The translations under genes were made by a program, and so were the position numbers. From contig NZ_QKZK01000024.1 in NCBI RefSeq assembly GCF_003254275.1, positions 1 to 54,263 on the forward strand: a stretch of DNA of 54,263 bases, read 5' to 3'. This DNA comes from Breznakibacter xylanolyticus. Its GTDB lineage: Bacteria > Bacteroidota > Bacteroidia > Bacteroidales > Marinilabiliaceae. Below are positions 1-8,235 of this stretch, one piece after another (position 1 is the stretch's first letter; each line of letters opens with the position of its first letter). Below the pieces are notes generated by a model. That model was not told the origin of the DNA, made no database searches, and saw only the letters and a list, made by a program, of their open reading frames with translations.

Positions 1-54
1 TTTGCTTTTCCAAATCATTCGGGCTGTTTCTGGCTAAAGAAATGCTTAAATAGT

Positions 55-205
55 GTTTCCAGGCTTAGCACGTGTGGGTTACGAGAGAGAGGGAAATGGA
101 ATAAAGTACAGGCAATGGGCGGAAACGACGGGAAACCGGCATCTGAGATGCGGTTTGAGCGAAGTAACATGCGTCATGATGAGGCTCTCTCGTGTGGCTT
201 TTTTC
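55..205 (+). ncRNA. Candidate structured RNA ending in a U-tract
   Basis: A 9-bp outer stem pairs ACGAGAGAG (81-89) with CTCTCTCGT (185-193). Inside it a second hairpin pairs positions 133-143 with 147-156 (AAACCG, a bulged g, CATC, loop tga, GATGCGGTTT). The outer stem is followed by gtggcttttttc (194-205), which looks like an intrinsic terminator tail. No convincing protein frame covers the stretch. I could not match it to a known class: group II intron domain V, tmRNA, RNase P and the cobalamin riboswitch were considered and did not fit. It may be the 3' part of an RNA that begins before the window. Confidence 0.35.
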
Positions 206-340
206 TATCAAACGCCCCTTTTGTTTTATCAATCCAACCACAACACACCCTTTTTGACGGGAAAATCACCACATCTACTATATAACAATTTTGAGTTATC
301 TGCTTTGTTATTTAAACGCATGGCGTAACAAAATAACTCA

Positions 341-370
341 GCGCCTTCGCGCCTTCGCGCCTTTGCGTTT
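341..370. repeat. 8-bp tandem repeat (GCGCCTTC)
   Basis: Three consecutive 8-bp units read GCGCCTTC, GCGCCTTC, GCGCCTTT, followed by the partial unit GCGTTT. Similar GCGCCTTTGCGTT tracts are, from general knowledge, scattered between genes in many bacterial genomes. The tract is non-coding here and lies about 100 bp from the CGAAG array. No promoter or gene is seen between 206 and 340. Confidence 0.6.
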
Positions 371-449
371 ATTCTGACTCCGTGATAACAACACACAAAA
401 AGTAGCATCGTCGAAAACATACCTGTGTCGTACCTAATTCGCACCTTAT

Positions 450-560
450 TCGGGGCTTCTTCGACTCAGAGTCGAAGCCGTATCGAAGCGGGGTCGAAGA
501 ACGGTCGAAGAAACCCCGAAGCGGTCCCGAAGATGGGACGAAGCGATGTCGAAGAAAAAA
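450..560. repeat. 11-bp-periodic CGAAG array with a long imperfect stem
   Basis: The pentamer CGAAG begins at 473, 484, 495, 506, 517, 528, 539 and 550, i.e. eight copies at exactly 11-bp spacing with a degenerate 6-nt remainder. A ninth position (462) holds the degenerate CGACT. Positions 450-465 (TCGGGGCTTCTTCGAC) pair with 504-519 (GTCGAAGAAaCCCCGA) at 15 of 16 positions, and GTCCC/GGGAC forms another hairpin at 525-539. A period of 11 is not a multiple of 3, so this is not a peptide repeat. From 561 to 822 I see nothing beyond AT-rich sequence presumably holding the promoter of the kinase at 823. Confidence 0.8.
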
Positions 561-822
561 ACGCCAACCCAAATGAAAAAATGATCACAAATTTAAAAAG
601 ACGAGAATAAATCATTCAAGTGAATCATCGACAGAGAAGTAATTTATTCCATTTATCAACTTTTTAAACGTGTGTATCAAAATGAAATTGGCAAACGCAC
701 ACAAAATTGATATCATTACAAGATAAATAAAATGACTCTACTATGATTGACACTCCTGATAACACCAAACCCTATTCAATATGACGATGTATCATACCCT
801 GAGTAAACCGACCAGTCGTTAA

Positions 823-2862
823 ATGATGAAAAACATCCTCCTTATTTTTCTGGTAGCGCTAATCTTTTGCTTGTTTACAGCGTGCGAGAAAAAAAACAAA
901 CATCTCATAGGCATCTCCCATAGCGGATTAATTGGCGAATGGGGACAAAACCAATATGATGAAATCATTCGCGAAGCTTCATTTCACACGCATCTAATTG
1001 ATTTGAAATTCATTGATGCCGGAAATAATTACATAAAACAACGGCAGGATATCCAACAACTTATAAAGGACAAAATTGATGTTTTAATCGTTTTCCCATC
1101 ACATCCCGATTCAATATCTGACATTATTACCCAAACTCACGACATGGGTATTCCGGTCATTGTGGTAGATCGGCTTATTAATAACGCCAAATACAACACT
1201 TTCGTAGGTACAAATGACGTCCAAATTGGGAAACAAATCGCTCAATACATCGGAAAAAGGTCTCAGTTACCAAAGAGCGCAATAGAAATAAAAGGACCAT
1301 CAACCTCATTTTCGGCTCTCGACCGCAACAAAGGATTTGCTGATGAAATAGTGAATTGGCCCAACATTAGTGTGACACATTCTTTATTTTGCAAATGGGA
1401 TGAATCAGCGGCTTATCAACTCTGCGATTCTCTTTTTGCAAATAACATACGCCCTGATTATATTTTTGCGCACAACGATGTACAGGCCAAGGGCATTTCT
1501 CTGGCTTGCAAGAAACATCAAATATCACCCATCATCATAGGTATCGATGCCTTGGCCAGAAAAAACGGAGGTGTCGACTTAATAATCAATGGCGAAATTA
1601 CAGCAACATGGTACAATCCTCCCGGAGGCAAGGAATCTATTGAATTGGCCATCAATCTCCTGGGTCACAAAAGCACTCCCAAACACATTGAACTTGAATC
1701 ATTTGTGGTTGACAGCACCAATGCAATCGTTTTAAAACGTCAATATCAGTTATTGGTCGACCAACAGCAACGAATTGACCTTCAACAAATAAAAATTAAT
1801 GATTTAACAACCACCATCACCAATCAGCGACTCATATTCTCATTAATGGGAATCGTTGTGGGATTACTTATATTGGTGATTATTCTCACGGTTTATTTCG
1901 TGCGCAAAAAACAAAAATTGCTGACCACCATCAAACACCAAAAGGAACAAATCACCCAACAATTTGAGGAACAAGTTCAACTAAGAGAACTGGTTGAAGA
2001 AAAAAACACGATCCTGGCAGAACAAAATGCAGAAATTGAAGCTCAACACGATGCCATTTATGCTCAGAACCAGGAATTGACAGCTTACAGCAACCAAATG
2101 GAGCTTTTGGTTGAAAAACGTACCGAAGAACTTAAGGCGGCACTGGATAAAGCCATGGAATCTGATCGCTTGAAGACTGCGTTCTTGTCTAATCTCTCGC
2201 ACGAACTCCGCACTCCGCTCAATGCCATCATTGGATTCAGTGACCTTTTTGTCATTCCCGATTGTGAATACGAAGAACGACTCGGCCTTCAACGGGTAAT
2301 GAAAAAAAACACGGAAGAATTACTGGTTTTAATTAACAACATCATTGAGCTGTCAGAATTAACCACTCACCAAATTCAATTACATAAGGAATCTACTGAG
2401 CTCACAAGCCTGTTTAATGACATTCGCCAACAAATCAACGATTATCTGCACGAAGGGCTATGGGAACTTCACGAAAGCGTTGAACTATCAACATCTTGCA
2501 TCGCAATACCTCCCATTATGTGTGATGGGAACCGGATTAAGGAAGTGATGACACACTTGATTCATAATGCCATTAAATACACCCAACATGGACGTATTGA
2601 ATTTGGATATAAGTACTTTCCAAATGAGAGAAAAGTCAGGTTATATGTAGTTGACACCGGAACTGGCATACAACCGGAGTACCAGCCCCTCATCTTTGAA
2701 CGTTTCAGAAAAATTGAGAACGACAATCTCGTGTTGTACCGAGGAGCCGGAATGGGACTCACCATCGCCCGCGCTTTAGTGAACCTGATGGGCAGTGACA
2801 TAGAACTTGCTTCAGTTTATGGTAAAGGCTCCACCTTTTGGTTCGACCTCCCAACAAACTAA
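823..2862 (+). CDS. Periplasmic-binding-protein-type sensor histidine kinase
   Basis: The 679-aa protein starts with a hydrophobic signal ending in a lipobox-like LFTAC (Cys21). Residues about 27-305 look like a LacI/ribose-binding periplasmic domain (Peripla_BP_4 type), followed by a transmembrane helix near 335-357, a Glu/Gln-rich coiled coil to about 440, a HisKA box (SHELRTPLNA, phospho-acceptor His460) and a HATPase_c domain with an N-box near 580 and glycine boxes DTGTGI and GAGMGL. It should sense a small ligand, perhaps a sugar, outside the inner membrane and phosphorylate a response regulator. Unlike Bacteroides hybrid systems of similar sensor type, it has no receiver or AraC domain and no regulator gene adjoins it, so it is an orphan kinase here. 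The ATG at 823 is the first of two tandem ATGs. Kinase function is secure; the ligand is unknown. Confidence 0.9.
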   Translation: MMKNILLIFLVALIFCLFTACEKKNKHLIGISHSGLIGEWGQNQYDEIIREASFHTHLIDLKFIDAGNNYIKQRQDIQQLIKDKIDVLIVFPSHPDSISDIITQTHDMGIPVIVVDRLINNAKYNTFVGTNDVQIGKQIAQYIGKRSQLPKSAIEIKGPSTSFSALDRNKGFADEIVNWPNISVTHSLFCKWDESAAYQLCDSLFANNIRPDYIFAHNDVQAKGISLACKKHQISPIIIGIDALARKNGGVDLIINGEITATWYNPPGGKESIELAINLLGHKSTPKHIELESFVVDSTNAIVLKRQYQLLVDQQQRIDLQQIKINDLTTTITNQRLIFSLMGIVVGLLILVIILTVYFVRKKQKLLTTIKHQKEQITQQFEEQVQLRELVEEKNTILAEQNAEIEAQHDAIYAQNQELTAYSNQMELLVEKRTEELKAALDKAMESDRLKTAFLSNLSHELRTPLNAIIGFSDLFVIPDCEYEERLGLQRVMKKNTEELLVLINNIIELSELTTHQIQLHKESTELTSLFNDIRQQINDYLHEGLWELHESVELSTSCIAIPPIMCDGNRIKEVMTHLIHNAIKYTQHGRIEFGYKYFPNERKVRLYVVDTGTGIQPEYQPLIFERFRKIENDNLVLYRGAGMGLTIARALVNLMGSDIELASVYGKGSTFWFDLPTN

Positions 2863-2911
2863 ACTGTTACATTAAATATCATCAGTTGGTTTTATGCGAA
2901 AACAAATGAAC

Positions 2912-2953
2912 AAAAAAAGGAGCAAGACCCATTATTGGGTGGCATTGCCCCTT
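2912..2953 (-). terminator. Intrinsic terminator downstream of recA
   Basis: An imperfect hairpin (AGGAGCAAGACCCA paired with TGGGTGGCATTGCCCCT, tttat-type loop) lies between the convergent kinase and recA genes. On the minus strand it is followed by a run of seven T (complement of 2912-2918), as expected for the end of the bcp-recA transcript. It may also serve the plus-strand kinase gene. Confidence 0.65.
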
Positions 2954-3014
2954 TACTTATTGTGATAATATGAGTAAATCGTCCGGTGCTTATCCGTTCG
3001 ATTCTATCGAACCA

Positions 3015-4034
3015 TTAAATCTTTCCTCCAGCCACTTCGGCTCGTACTTTCTGCTCCAGTTCGTCCATCAATTCCGGATTATCACGAATCAGATCCTTAA
3101 CTGCATCTCGACCTTGACCTAGTTTGGTGTCTCCGTAACTAAACCACGACCCGCTTTTTTTAACGATGTTCATTTCAACTGCCAAATCGAGGATTTCGCC
3201 CACTTTTGAAATGCCTTCGCCGTAAAGAATCTCGAATTCAGCTTTTCTGAACGGTGGTGCGACTTTATTTTTAACCACCTTAACGCGGGTTTGACTACCG
3301 ATGACATTTTCACCATCTTTAATCGCCGTTACTTTTCGAATATCGAGACGTACTGACGAATAAAATTTCAATGCATTCCCCCCTGTAGTTGTTTCAGGGT
3401 TTCCAAACATCACCCCGATTTTTTCACGCAACTGGTTAATAAAAACACAGGTGGTATTTGTTTTACTGATGTTTGAAGTTAATTTGCGCAACGCCTGCGA
3501 CATCAAACGCGCCTGAAGTCCCACTTTGTTCTCCCCCATCTCTCCTTCAATTTCGGCCTTTGGTGTCAAGGCTGCCACTGAGTCAATAACAATGATATCG
3601 ATGGCTGACGAACGAATCAACTGATCTGCAATCTCGAGAGCCTGTTCTCCGTTATCGGGCTGAGAGATCAGCAAGTTCTCAATATCAACACCAAGCTTTT
3701 CGGCATAAAAACGATCAAATGCGTGTTCTGCATCTATAAATGCTGCCACTCCCCCATTTTTTTGAGCTTGAGCAATGGCATGAATGGCCAATGTCGTTTT
3801 ACCGGATGATTCAGGACCATAAATCTCGATAATACGCCCACGAGGATACCCACCTACCCCCAGTGCTAAATCAAGGGTGAGTGAACCGGATGGAATGACA
3901 TCCATTTTCTCGACCGCATGATCCCCCATGCGCATAATGGTTCCCTTACCGTAAGTCTTATCAATTTTGTCCATGGTGAGCTGAAGTGCCTTCAGCTTCT
4001 CCTTTATGACACTAGAATCTTGTTGTTCTGCCAT
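3015..4034 (-). CDS. recA: Recombinase RecA
   Basis: The 339-aa protein is the DNA-dependent ATPase that forms filaments on single-stranded DNA, carries out strand exchange and triggers LexA-type self-cleavage. The Walker A motif GPESSGKTT is near residue 70, followed by the RecA signature [14 protein letters not shown], the MAW-like core [21 protein letters not shown] and the usual C-terminal domain. Length matches the family. It starts with ATG 8 bp after the stop of bcp and probably shares that gene's transcript. No LexA-type operator was recognised upstream. Confidence 0.98.
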   Translation of the reverse strand: MAEQQDSSVIKEKLKALQLTMDKIDKTYGKGTIMRMGDHAVEKMDVIPSGSLTLDLALGVGGYPRGRIIEIYGPESSGKTTLAIHAIAQAQKNGGVAAFIDAEHAFDRFYAEKLGVDIENLLISQPDNGEQALEIADQLIRSSAIDIIVIDSVAALTPKAEIEGEMGENKVGLQARLMSQALRKLTSNISKTNTTCVFINQLREKIGVMFGNPETTTGGNALKFYSSVRLDIRKVTAIKDGENVIGSQTRVKVVKNKVAPPFRKAEFEILYGEGISKVGEILDLAVEMNIVKKSGSWFSYGDTKLGQGRDAVKDLIRDNPELMDELEQKVRAEVAGGKI

Positions 4035-4042
4035 TGGTTATA

Positions 4043-4507
4043 TTATAGTTTTAAGTTTTGATAAATTTGTTGGGTGTGTTCCTTGGTATCTACTTTTCGA
4101 ATGATTTTTTCTATCTCTCCGGATTCGTTGATAATAAAAGTTGAACGCAACACTCCTTCGGATACTTTTCCGTACATTTTTTTCTCTCCCCAAGCTCCAT
4201 AAAGCTTCAAGATATGCTTATCGGTATCGGCAATTAAACTGAATCGCAATCCATACTTGGCAATAAATTTTTGATGTGAAGTTTCACTATCGGGACTAAC
4301 GCCGATCACATGAAAACCCTTTTGATTTAAATCGTCAAAATTATCATTTAAATTACATGCCTCTGCCGTACATCCGGGAGTATTGTCCTTGGGATAGAAA
4401 TATAAGATAAGCTTTTTGCCCTTAAAATCGGACAATGTAATTATCTCCCCATGCTGGTTTTTGCCTGTAAATTGTGGTGCTTGATCACCTTCTTTTAACT
4501 CTGTCAT
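4043..4507 (-). CDS. bcp: Thiol peroxidase Bcp (atypical 2-Cys peroxiredoxin)
   Basis: This 154-aa cytoplasmic peroxiredoxin reduces hydrogen and organic peroxides using thioredoxin. The signature PGCTAEAC places the peroxidatic Cys at 46 and the resolving Cys at 51, the typical 5-residue spacing of the BCP/PrxQ group. The FYPKDNTPG active-site segment and a conserved C-terminal Arg (VLRSTFII) are visible, and the length is typical. It lies immediately upstream of recA on the same strand (8 bp gap), so peroxide defence and DNA repair are probably co-transcribed. The start is the only good ATG after the thioredoxin-fold N-terminus. Confidence 0.96.
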   Translation of the reverse strand: MTELKEGDQAPQFTGKNQHGEIITLSDFKGKKLILYFYPKDNTPGCTAEACNLNDNFDDLNQKGFHVIGVSPDSETSHQKFIAKYGLRFSLIADTDKHILKLYGAWGEKKMYGKVSEGVLRSTFIINESGEIEKIIRKVDTKEHTQQIYQNLKL

Positions 4508-4511
4508 TGTT

Positions 4512-4542
4512 CAAAGGTATTGGTTACAAATATATTTCACAA
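4512..4542 (-). promoter_or_regulatory. Candidate Bacteroidota promoter for bcp-recA
   Basis: On the minus strand TTG (complement of 4540-4542), a 20-nt spacer and TACCTTTG (complement of 4512-4519) fit the -33/-7 consensus. Initiation a few nucleotides past the -7 box would fall almost on the bcp ATG at 4507, giving a nearly leaderless mRNA. A second -7-like box, TATATTTG (complement of 4527-4534), would give a short leader but lacks a well-spaced TTG. Which box is used cannot be decided from sequence. Confidence 0.4.
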
Positions 4543-4900
4543 TAACAGAGTTTTGAAGTGGGTTGTTTAAAAAGTTACAAATATCCCTGTAAAACACTGA
4601 TTAACTAAGTATTCCACGGACATTAAGAGGACTTAAAAAAATTCACCCCCTTCCCTGCTTTCAATTCCGATACAACTCAAAAGATTAATATTAAAACCCT
4701 TACAAAAACAACAAAACCCAAAAGATGACTCATCCTAAACAAACAGTGACAGAATGCCATCTTAACTTGCTAATTATCTTCATTCAAATAAAAACACACG
4801 AATTGTGAACTGAAAAAAGTAACTCACCCATGATTGACATAAAACACAATGCTTTGGCATGAATTAAGGCTTTAATGGAATTATAAAGATCTTTTTAATC

Positions 4901-4928
4901 TTGTTTTGTTGACGATTGCTTATTTTTG
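4901..4928 (+). promoter_or_regulatory. Bacteroidota-type promoter for the TPR/PD40/SPOR gene
   Basis: TTG at 4901-4903, a 17-nt spacer and TATTTTTG at 4921-4928 match the -33/-7 consensus of the Bacteroidota primary sigma factor. Initiation near 4933 would leave a leader of about 30 nt before the ATG at 4962. The rest of the 4508-4961 gap is AT-rich with no further gene or strong structure. Confidence 0.6.
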
Positions 4929-4961
4929 AATGATTAAAACACAGACTAAAGCAACAAAAAC

Positions 4962-7430
4962 ATGCTGAAAGGGATTCGAATCATTTTCATTTTTCTGCTT
5001 ATTGCCTCATCGCTTCAGGCACAAAACATCACACAGGAGCAAGCACACCTATATTTTAAAAACGGAAACTACAGCGAGGCTGCCAAAGCATACGAACAGC
5101 TGTTCCGTCTTCAATCGAGGGATGCACGCATCAACTTTTTTTATGGTGCCTCACTGGTTCATCTCAACTCGAATCTGTCTCAAGCGGCAAAATGCCTCCG
5201 TTATGCAGTCATGAGAAACGTCAACAAAGAATCTCTCTTCTATTTGGGACGTGCCTCTCAACTCAATTATGAATATGACGAGGCGCTGTTGCATTTTAAT
5301 AAATTCATTACACAACAGGGCATTGATGCGGCAATGAAGAGCCAGACGCTACAGTACATTCAGGAATGCCAATTTGGCAAATCGATGATCACCAAAATAT
5401 ACCACCCTGAGGTTCTTTCTGCAGATACCATTGATCGTGGCAGTGAACTTGAAGCCTATCAACTGTCCCCTGATGCAGGGAAAATAATGAAAAACAGCGA
5501 TTTCTTTGAATCGGGCATTGATCCCGACGGGATTGTTTTTGCCACCGAAAGGGGCGATGTGGTTTACTTTACCATGTCATCGGCCAATCAACACGATCTC
5601 TATAAAATGGAACGATTGATTGATGGCTGGAGTGAAGCAACCCGACTGTCGGGAGAAATCAATTCCGATTCTGAGGAACGATACCCTTTTCTTTGCTTAG
5701 ATGGCATTACATTATACTTCAGCTCTAACCGGCCCGGTGGATTTGGCGGATACGACATTTACAAAGCGGTTTACGACACTCAAAAGAAACATTTTTCGGA
5801 AATCACCAACCTTGGCGTTCCGTTCAATTCTCCCATGGACGATTATTTTTTTGCCCCGGACGAATTTAACAAAACAGCAACATTTACCTCCAATCGTGCC
5901 ACCGATCCCCATCAATGCGTGGTGCACACCATCGCATGGACCGACCAACTGATTCGCAGCAACATATCAGACATAAACGAGGTTAAAGTCGTCGCAGCCA
6001 TGCCTTTGTCGGAAAAAGGAATGCAGATGAGCCAGGAAAACATAAAAAACAAAACCAACATTCCGGCCAAATATGCGAATGCATTGTTCCGTTTTCAAAT
6101 AGCCGACACGCTTGAATACACCCAATACGAACAATTTCAATCTCTTTATGCCCTTGAGTCATTTAAAAAAGGCTTTAGCCAGGAACAAAAACGTGACTCA
6201 TTAGCGCAACAAATGACGCAGATGCGCCAAAGATATGCCGCTTCGATCTCCGAAGAGGAACGTAACAAATATGTCAATGAAATATTACGTCTCGAGAGTC
6301 AAACGTACGGCATTGGGGATGGTATCGAACGCCTTTATTATGATGCCCGAAAATACGAACAAGATAAAATAAGGGAACTAATTCGACTGGGGAAATACCG
6401 TTCTGACGGAAGCACCCGTATTGAAGGTCCTACCTCAATGGAATTAAAACCATCAAACATCCCCCCCGATTTAACCATCTATTCGGATGATGACAGAGGA
6501 CGCGAACTGGCTGCATTAAAAAGTGTCTACCTAAAGTTTTTTCATGCCGACGATGCTGCACGCTTATTACAGGCCGACTCGATGTATGTGTGGGGAAACA
6601 TGCTAAATATTGAATCGTCGCGCATGCTCGAAAAAGCATACCAACCGGTAGAACAACCGGTTCAAATGCCACGCCCATTTCAAAACAAGGAAGATATTGC
6701 AACAGAAGAAACCCAGGGTCAGATACTTGTAAACGAAGCACGTCAACAGCGCGAAAACGCACTAAAATTATATCACCAGGCGTTTGATACTAAATATGCC
6801 ATTTACGCAAAAAAATACAGCGAAATGAGCATTTTTTCACTCTCAAATCAGGAGCATGAAAAAATGATGTTGCACCACACCAACGCATCCAGCCAATTTA
6901 AAAAGGCGCAAGAACAAACCTCCCAAGCTTTACTCACCCTCGACATTAACAACTATGAAACGGCTGGAGCCATGAAACGTAAAGCTGTTGCAGAACAAGA
7001 GTCGGGATTATTTTACCTGAAACAGGTATTGGATGCTCGATCAACCCAAGAAGACTCCACCCCTACCCTGCAGACTGACACATCCAATGAAGTGGTTGAT
7101 AATACGGTTGCTACCCCACAACAAATAATTACACAGGATACTCCTCTGCATGAAAACTTGGAACAACCCGAATTTCGCATTCAAATTGGCGCGTTTCGCA
7201 AACGTCCGGATGCCACCGCGCTTGCGCAATTGCCGGACATCACCACTGAAGTGATTGACGCAGGCAATGTGACCAAATATTTTACGGGACGATATAAAAC
7301 ATATCTTCAAGCATCCAATGCTTTGTCACAAGTTAAAGAAGCCGGTTTTCCGGGGGCATTTATCGTGTCATTTCTCAATCAAAAACAAATACCTGTGAGC
7401 AAAGCAAGAGAACTTGAACCTAAAAATTGA
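4962..7430 (+). CDS. TPR, PD40 beta-propeller and SPOR domain envelope protein
   Basis: The 822-aa protein has a signal peptide ending near LQAQ (residues 1-21), TPR-like helices (about 25-130) and PD40/WD40-like propeller repeats (about 190-320, with motifs such as LYFSSNRPGGFGGYDIY). A long Gln/Glu-rich helical middle follows, with a C-terminal SPOR-like domain (about 733-810, beginning FRIQIGAFRKRPDA). The front half resembles PorE/OmpA-like Bacteroidota envelope proteins of type IX secretion and motility systems. Those end in an OmpA peptidoglycan-binding domain, whereas this one ends in SPOR, which in characterised cases binds denuded septal peptidoglycan. A periplasmic or outer-membrane scaffold is the likely role; no specific partner can be named. 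It has its own promoter and lies just upstream of clpS. Confidence 0.75.
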   Translation: MLKGIRIIFIFLLIASSLQAQNITQEQAHLYFKNGNYSEAAKAYEQLFRLQSRDARINFFYGASLVHLNSNLSQAAKCLRYAVMRNVNKESLFYLGRASQLNYEYDEALLHFNKFITQQGIDAAMKSQTLQYIQECQFGKSMITKIYHPEVLSADTIDRGSELEAYQLSPDAGKIMKNSDFFESGIDPDGIVFATERGDVVYFTMSSANQHDLYKMERLIDGWSEATRLSGEINSDSEERYPFLCLDGITLYFSSNRPGGFGGYDIYKAVYDTQKKHFSEITNLGVPFNSPMDDYFFAPDEFNKTATFTSNRATDPHQCVVHTIAWTDQLIRSNISDINEVKVVAAMPLSEKGMQMSQENIKNKTNIPAKYANALFRFQIADTLEYTQYEQFQSLYALESFKKGFSQEQKRDSLAQQMTQMRQRYAASISEEERNKYVNEILRLESQTYGIGDGIERLYYDARKYEQDKIRELIRLGKYRSDGSTRIEGPTSMELKPSNIPPDLTIYSDDDRGRELAALKSVYLKFFHADDAARLLQADSMYVWGNMLNIESSRMLEKAYQPVEQPVQMPRPFQNKEDIATEETQGQILVNEARQQRENALKLYHQAFDTKYAIYAKKYSEMSIFSLSNQEHEKMMLHHTNASSQFKKAQEQTSQALLTLDINNYETAGAMKRKAVAEQESGLFYLKQVLDARSTQEDSTPTLQTDTSNEVVDNTVATPQQIITQDTPLHENLEQPEFRIQIGAFRKRPDATALAQLPDITTEVIDAGNVTKYFTGRYKTYLQASNALSQVKEAGFPGAFIVSFLNQKQIPVSKARELEPKN

Positions 7431-7478
7431 CAATTCCATATTTAGTAATTATCTTCATTGACTTAAAAATCACGCCAT

Positions 7479-7757
7479 ATGGTTCCATCAGAAAAACAAC
7501 AGCCGTTCAATGAACCTTACGAGAGTCATGAGCCACTGAGCTGGCTGATTCTTCACAATGATGACGTCAACACATTTGATCACGTTATTGAAAGCTTATG
7601 CGAAGTGGTGCGCCATGATGAAATTCAGGCCGAGCAATGCGCGATGATTACCCATTACAAGGGCAAATGCGACATTAAAAAAGGAACGCACGACGCACTG
7701 GCTCCGCTTCGCGACCAACTTCTGCAACGTTATCTATCCGTCACCATCGACACTTGA
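7479..7757 (+). CDS. clpS: ATP-dependent Clp protease adaptor ClpS
   Basis: The 92-aa protein matches ClpS, which binds the N-domain of a Clp unfoldase and delivers N-end-rule substrates. The core is recognisable: LILHNDDVNTFDHVIESL (about residues 24-41) carries the conserved N-D-D and T-F-D substrate-pocket residues, followed by a Cys/His helix and ITHYKGKCDIKKG near 70. The family is about 90-110 aa, so this is complete. It starts 48 bp after the SPOR protein and ends 4 bp before the NfeD gene, suggesting one transcription unit through floA. Confidence 0.9.
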   Translation: MVPSEKQQPFNEPYESHEPLSWLILHNDDVNTFDHVIESLCEVVRHDEIQAEQCAMITHYKGKCDIKKGTHDALAPLRDQLLQRYLSVTIDT

Positions 7758-7761
7758 CTTT

Positions 7762-8229
7762 ATGACAACACTGGTCATCGTACTTCTTATTCTGACAGGA
7801 TTAATCTTGTTATTGCTCGAATTTTTTGTCATCCCCGGGGTTACCGTCGTCGGTGTGGCAGGTGCGCTATTAATAGCAGCGGGTATTTTTTTCACCTACC
7901 GCAATTTTGGTCCGGGAGGTGGCCATATCGCACTCATCATTACGCTGCTCGCCGGCCTTGTGATGGTTTTGTTGGCTCTTAGATCCAAAACATGGGATCG
8001 ACTGGCTCTAAAATCAGAAATTGATTCGAATATCACAACCGTCGACGAATCGTGCGTGAAAGAGGGAGACGACGGCATAACCATCTCACGACTCAACCCC
8101 ATTGGTAAAGCGCAAATTGGCAACCAAATCATTGAGGCGCATTGCCCGGGGCATTTTATCGATGAAAAAACTCCCGTGCAGGTCGTCAAAGTTCACAAGA
8201 CGTATATCATTGTAAAACCTCTAAATTAA
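7762..8229 (+). CDS. Short NfeD-like membrane protein
   Basis: The 155-aa protein has three hydrophobic segments (about residues 3-25, 28-47 and 52-68, the second carrying PGVTVVGVAGALLIAAG) followed by a C-terminal soluble domain (about 85-155) resembling the NfeD OB-fold (GKAQIGNQIIEAHCPGHFIDE, VQVVKVHKTYIIVKPL). It is the short form lacking the N-terminal ClpP-like protease domain. NfeD proteins are usually encoded next to flotillin/SPFH proteins and are thought to act with them in membrane organisation; here floA follows after 6 bp. The pairing strongly supports the assignment. Confidence 0.88.
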   Translation: MTTLVIVLLILTGLILLLLEFFVIPGVTVVGVAGALLIAAGIFFTYRNFGPGGGHIALIITLLAGLVMVLLALRSKTWDRLALKSEIDSNITTVDESCVKEGDDGITISRLNPIGKAQIGNQIIEAHCPGHFIDEKTPVQVVKVHKTYIIVKPLN

Positions 8230-8235
8230 TCATCT

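Noticed and set aside
55-205. Group II intron domain V/VI, cobalamin riboswitch, RNase P or tmRNA end
   Set aside because: Short similarities (GGGAAACC, GATGCGG) do not extend to the conserved cores of any of these RNAs.
473-554. CRISPR array
   Set aside because: Units are only 11 bp with a 5-bp conserved core; there is no repeat/spacer structure and no cas genes.
425-610. 61-codon frame through the CGAAG array
   Set aside because: The 11-bp period breaks codon periodicity, composition is not protein-like, and there is no ribosome binding site.
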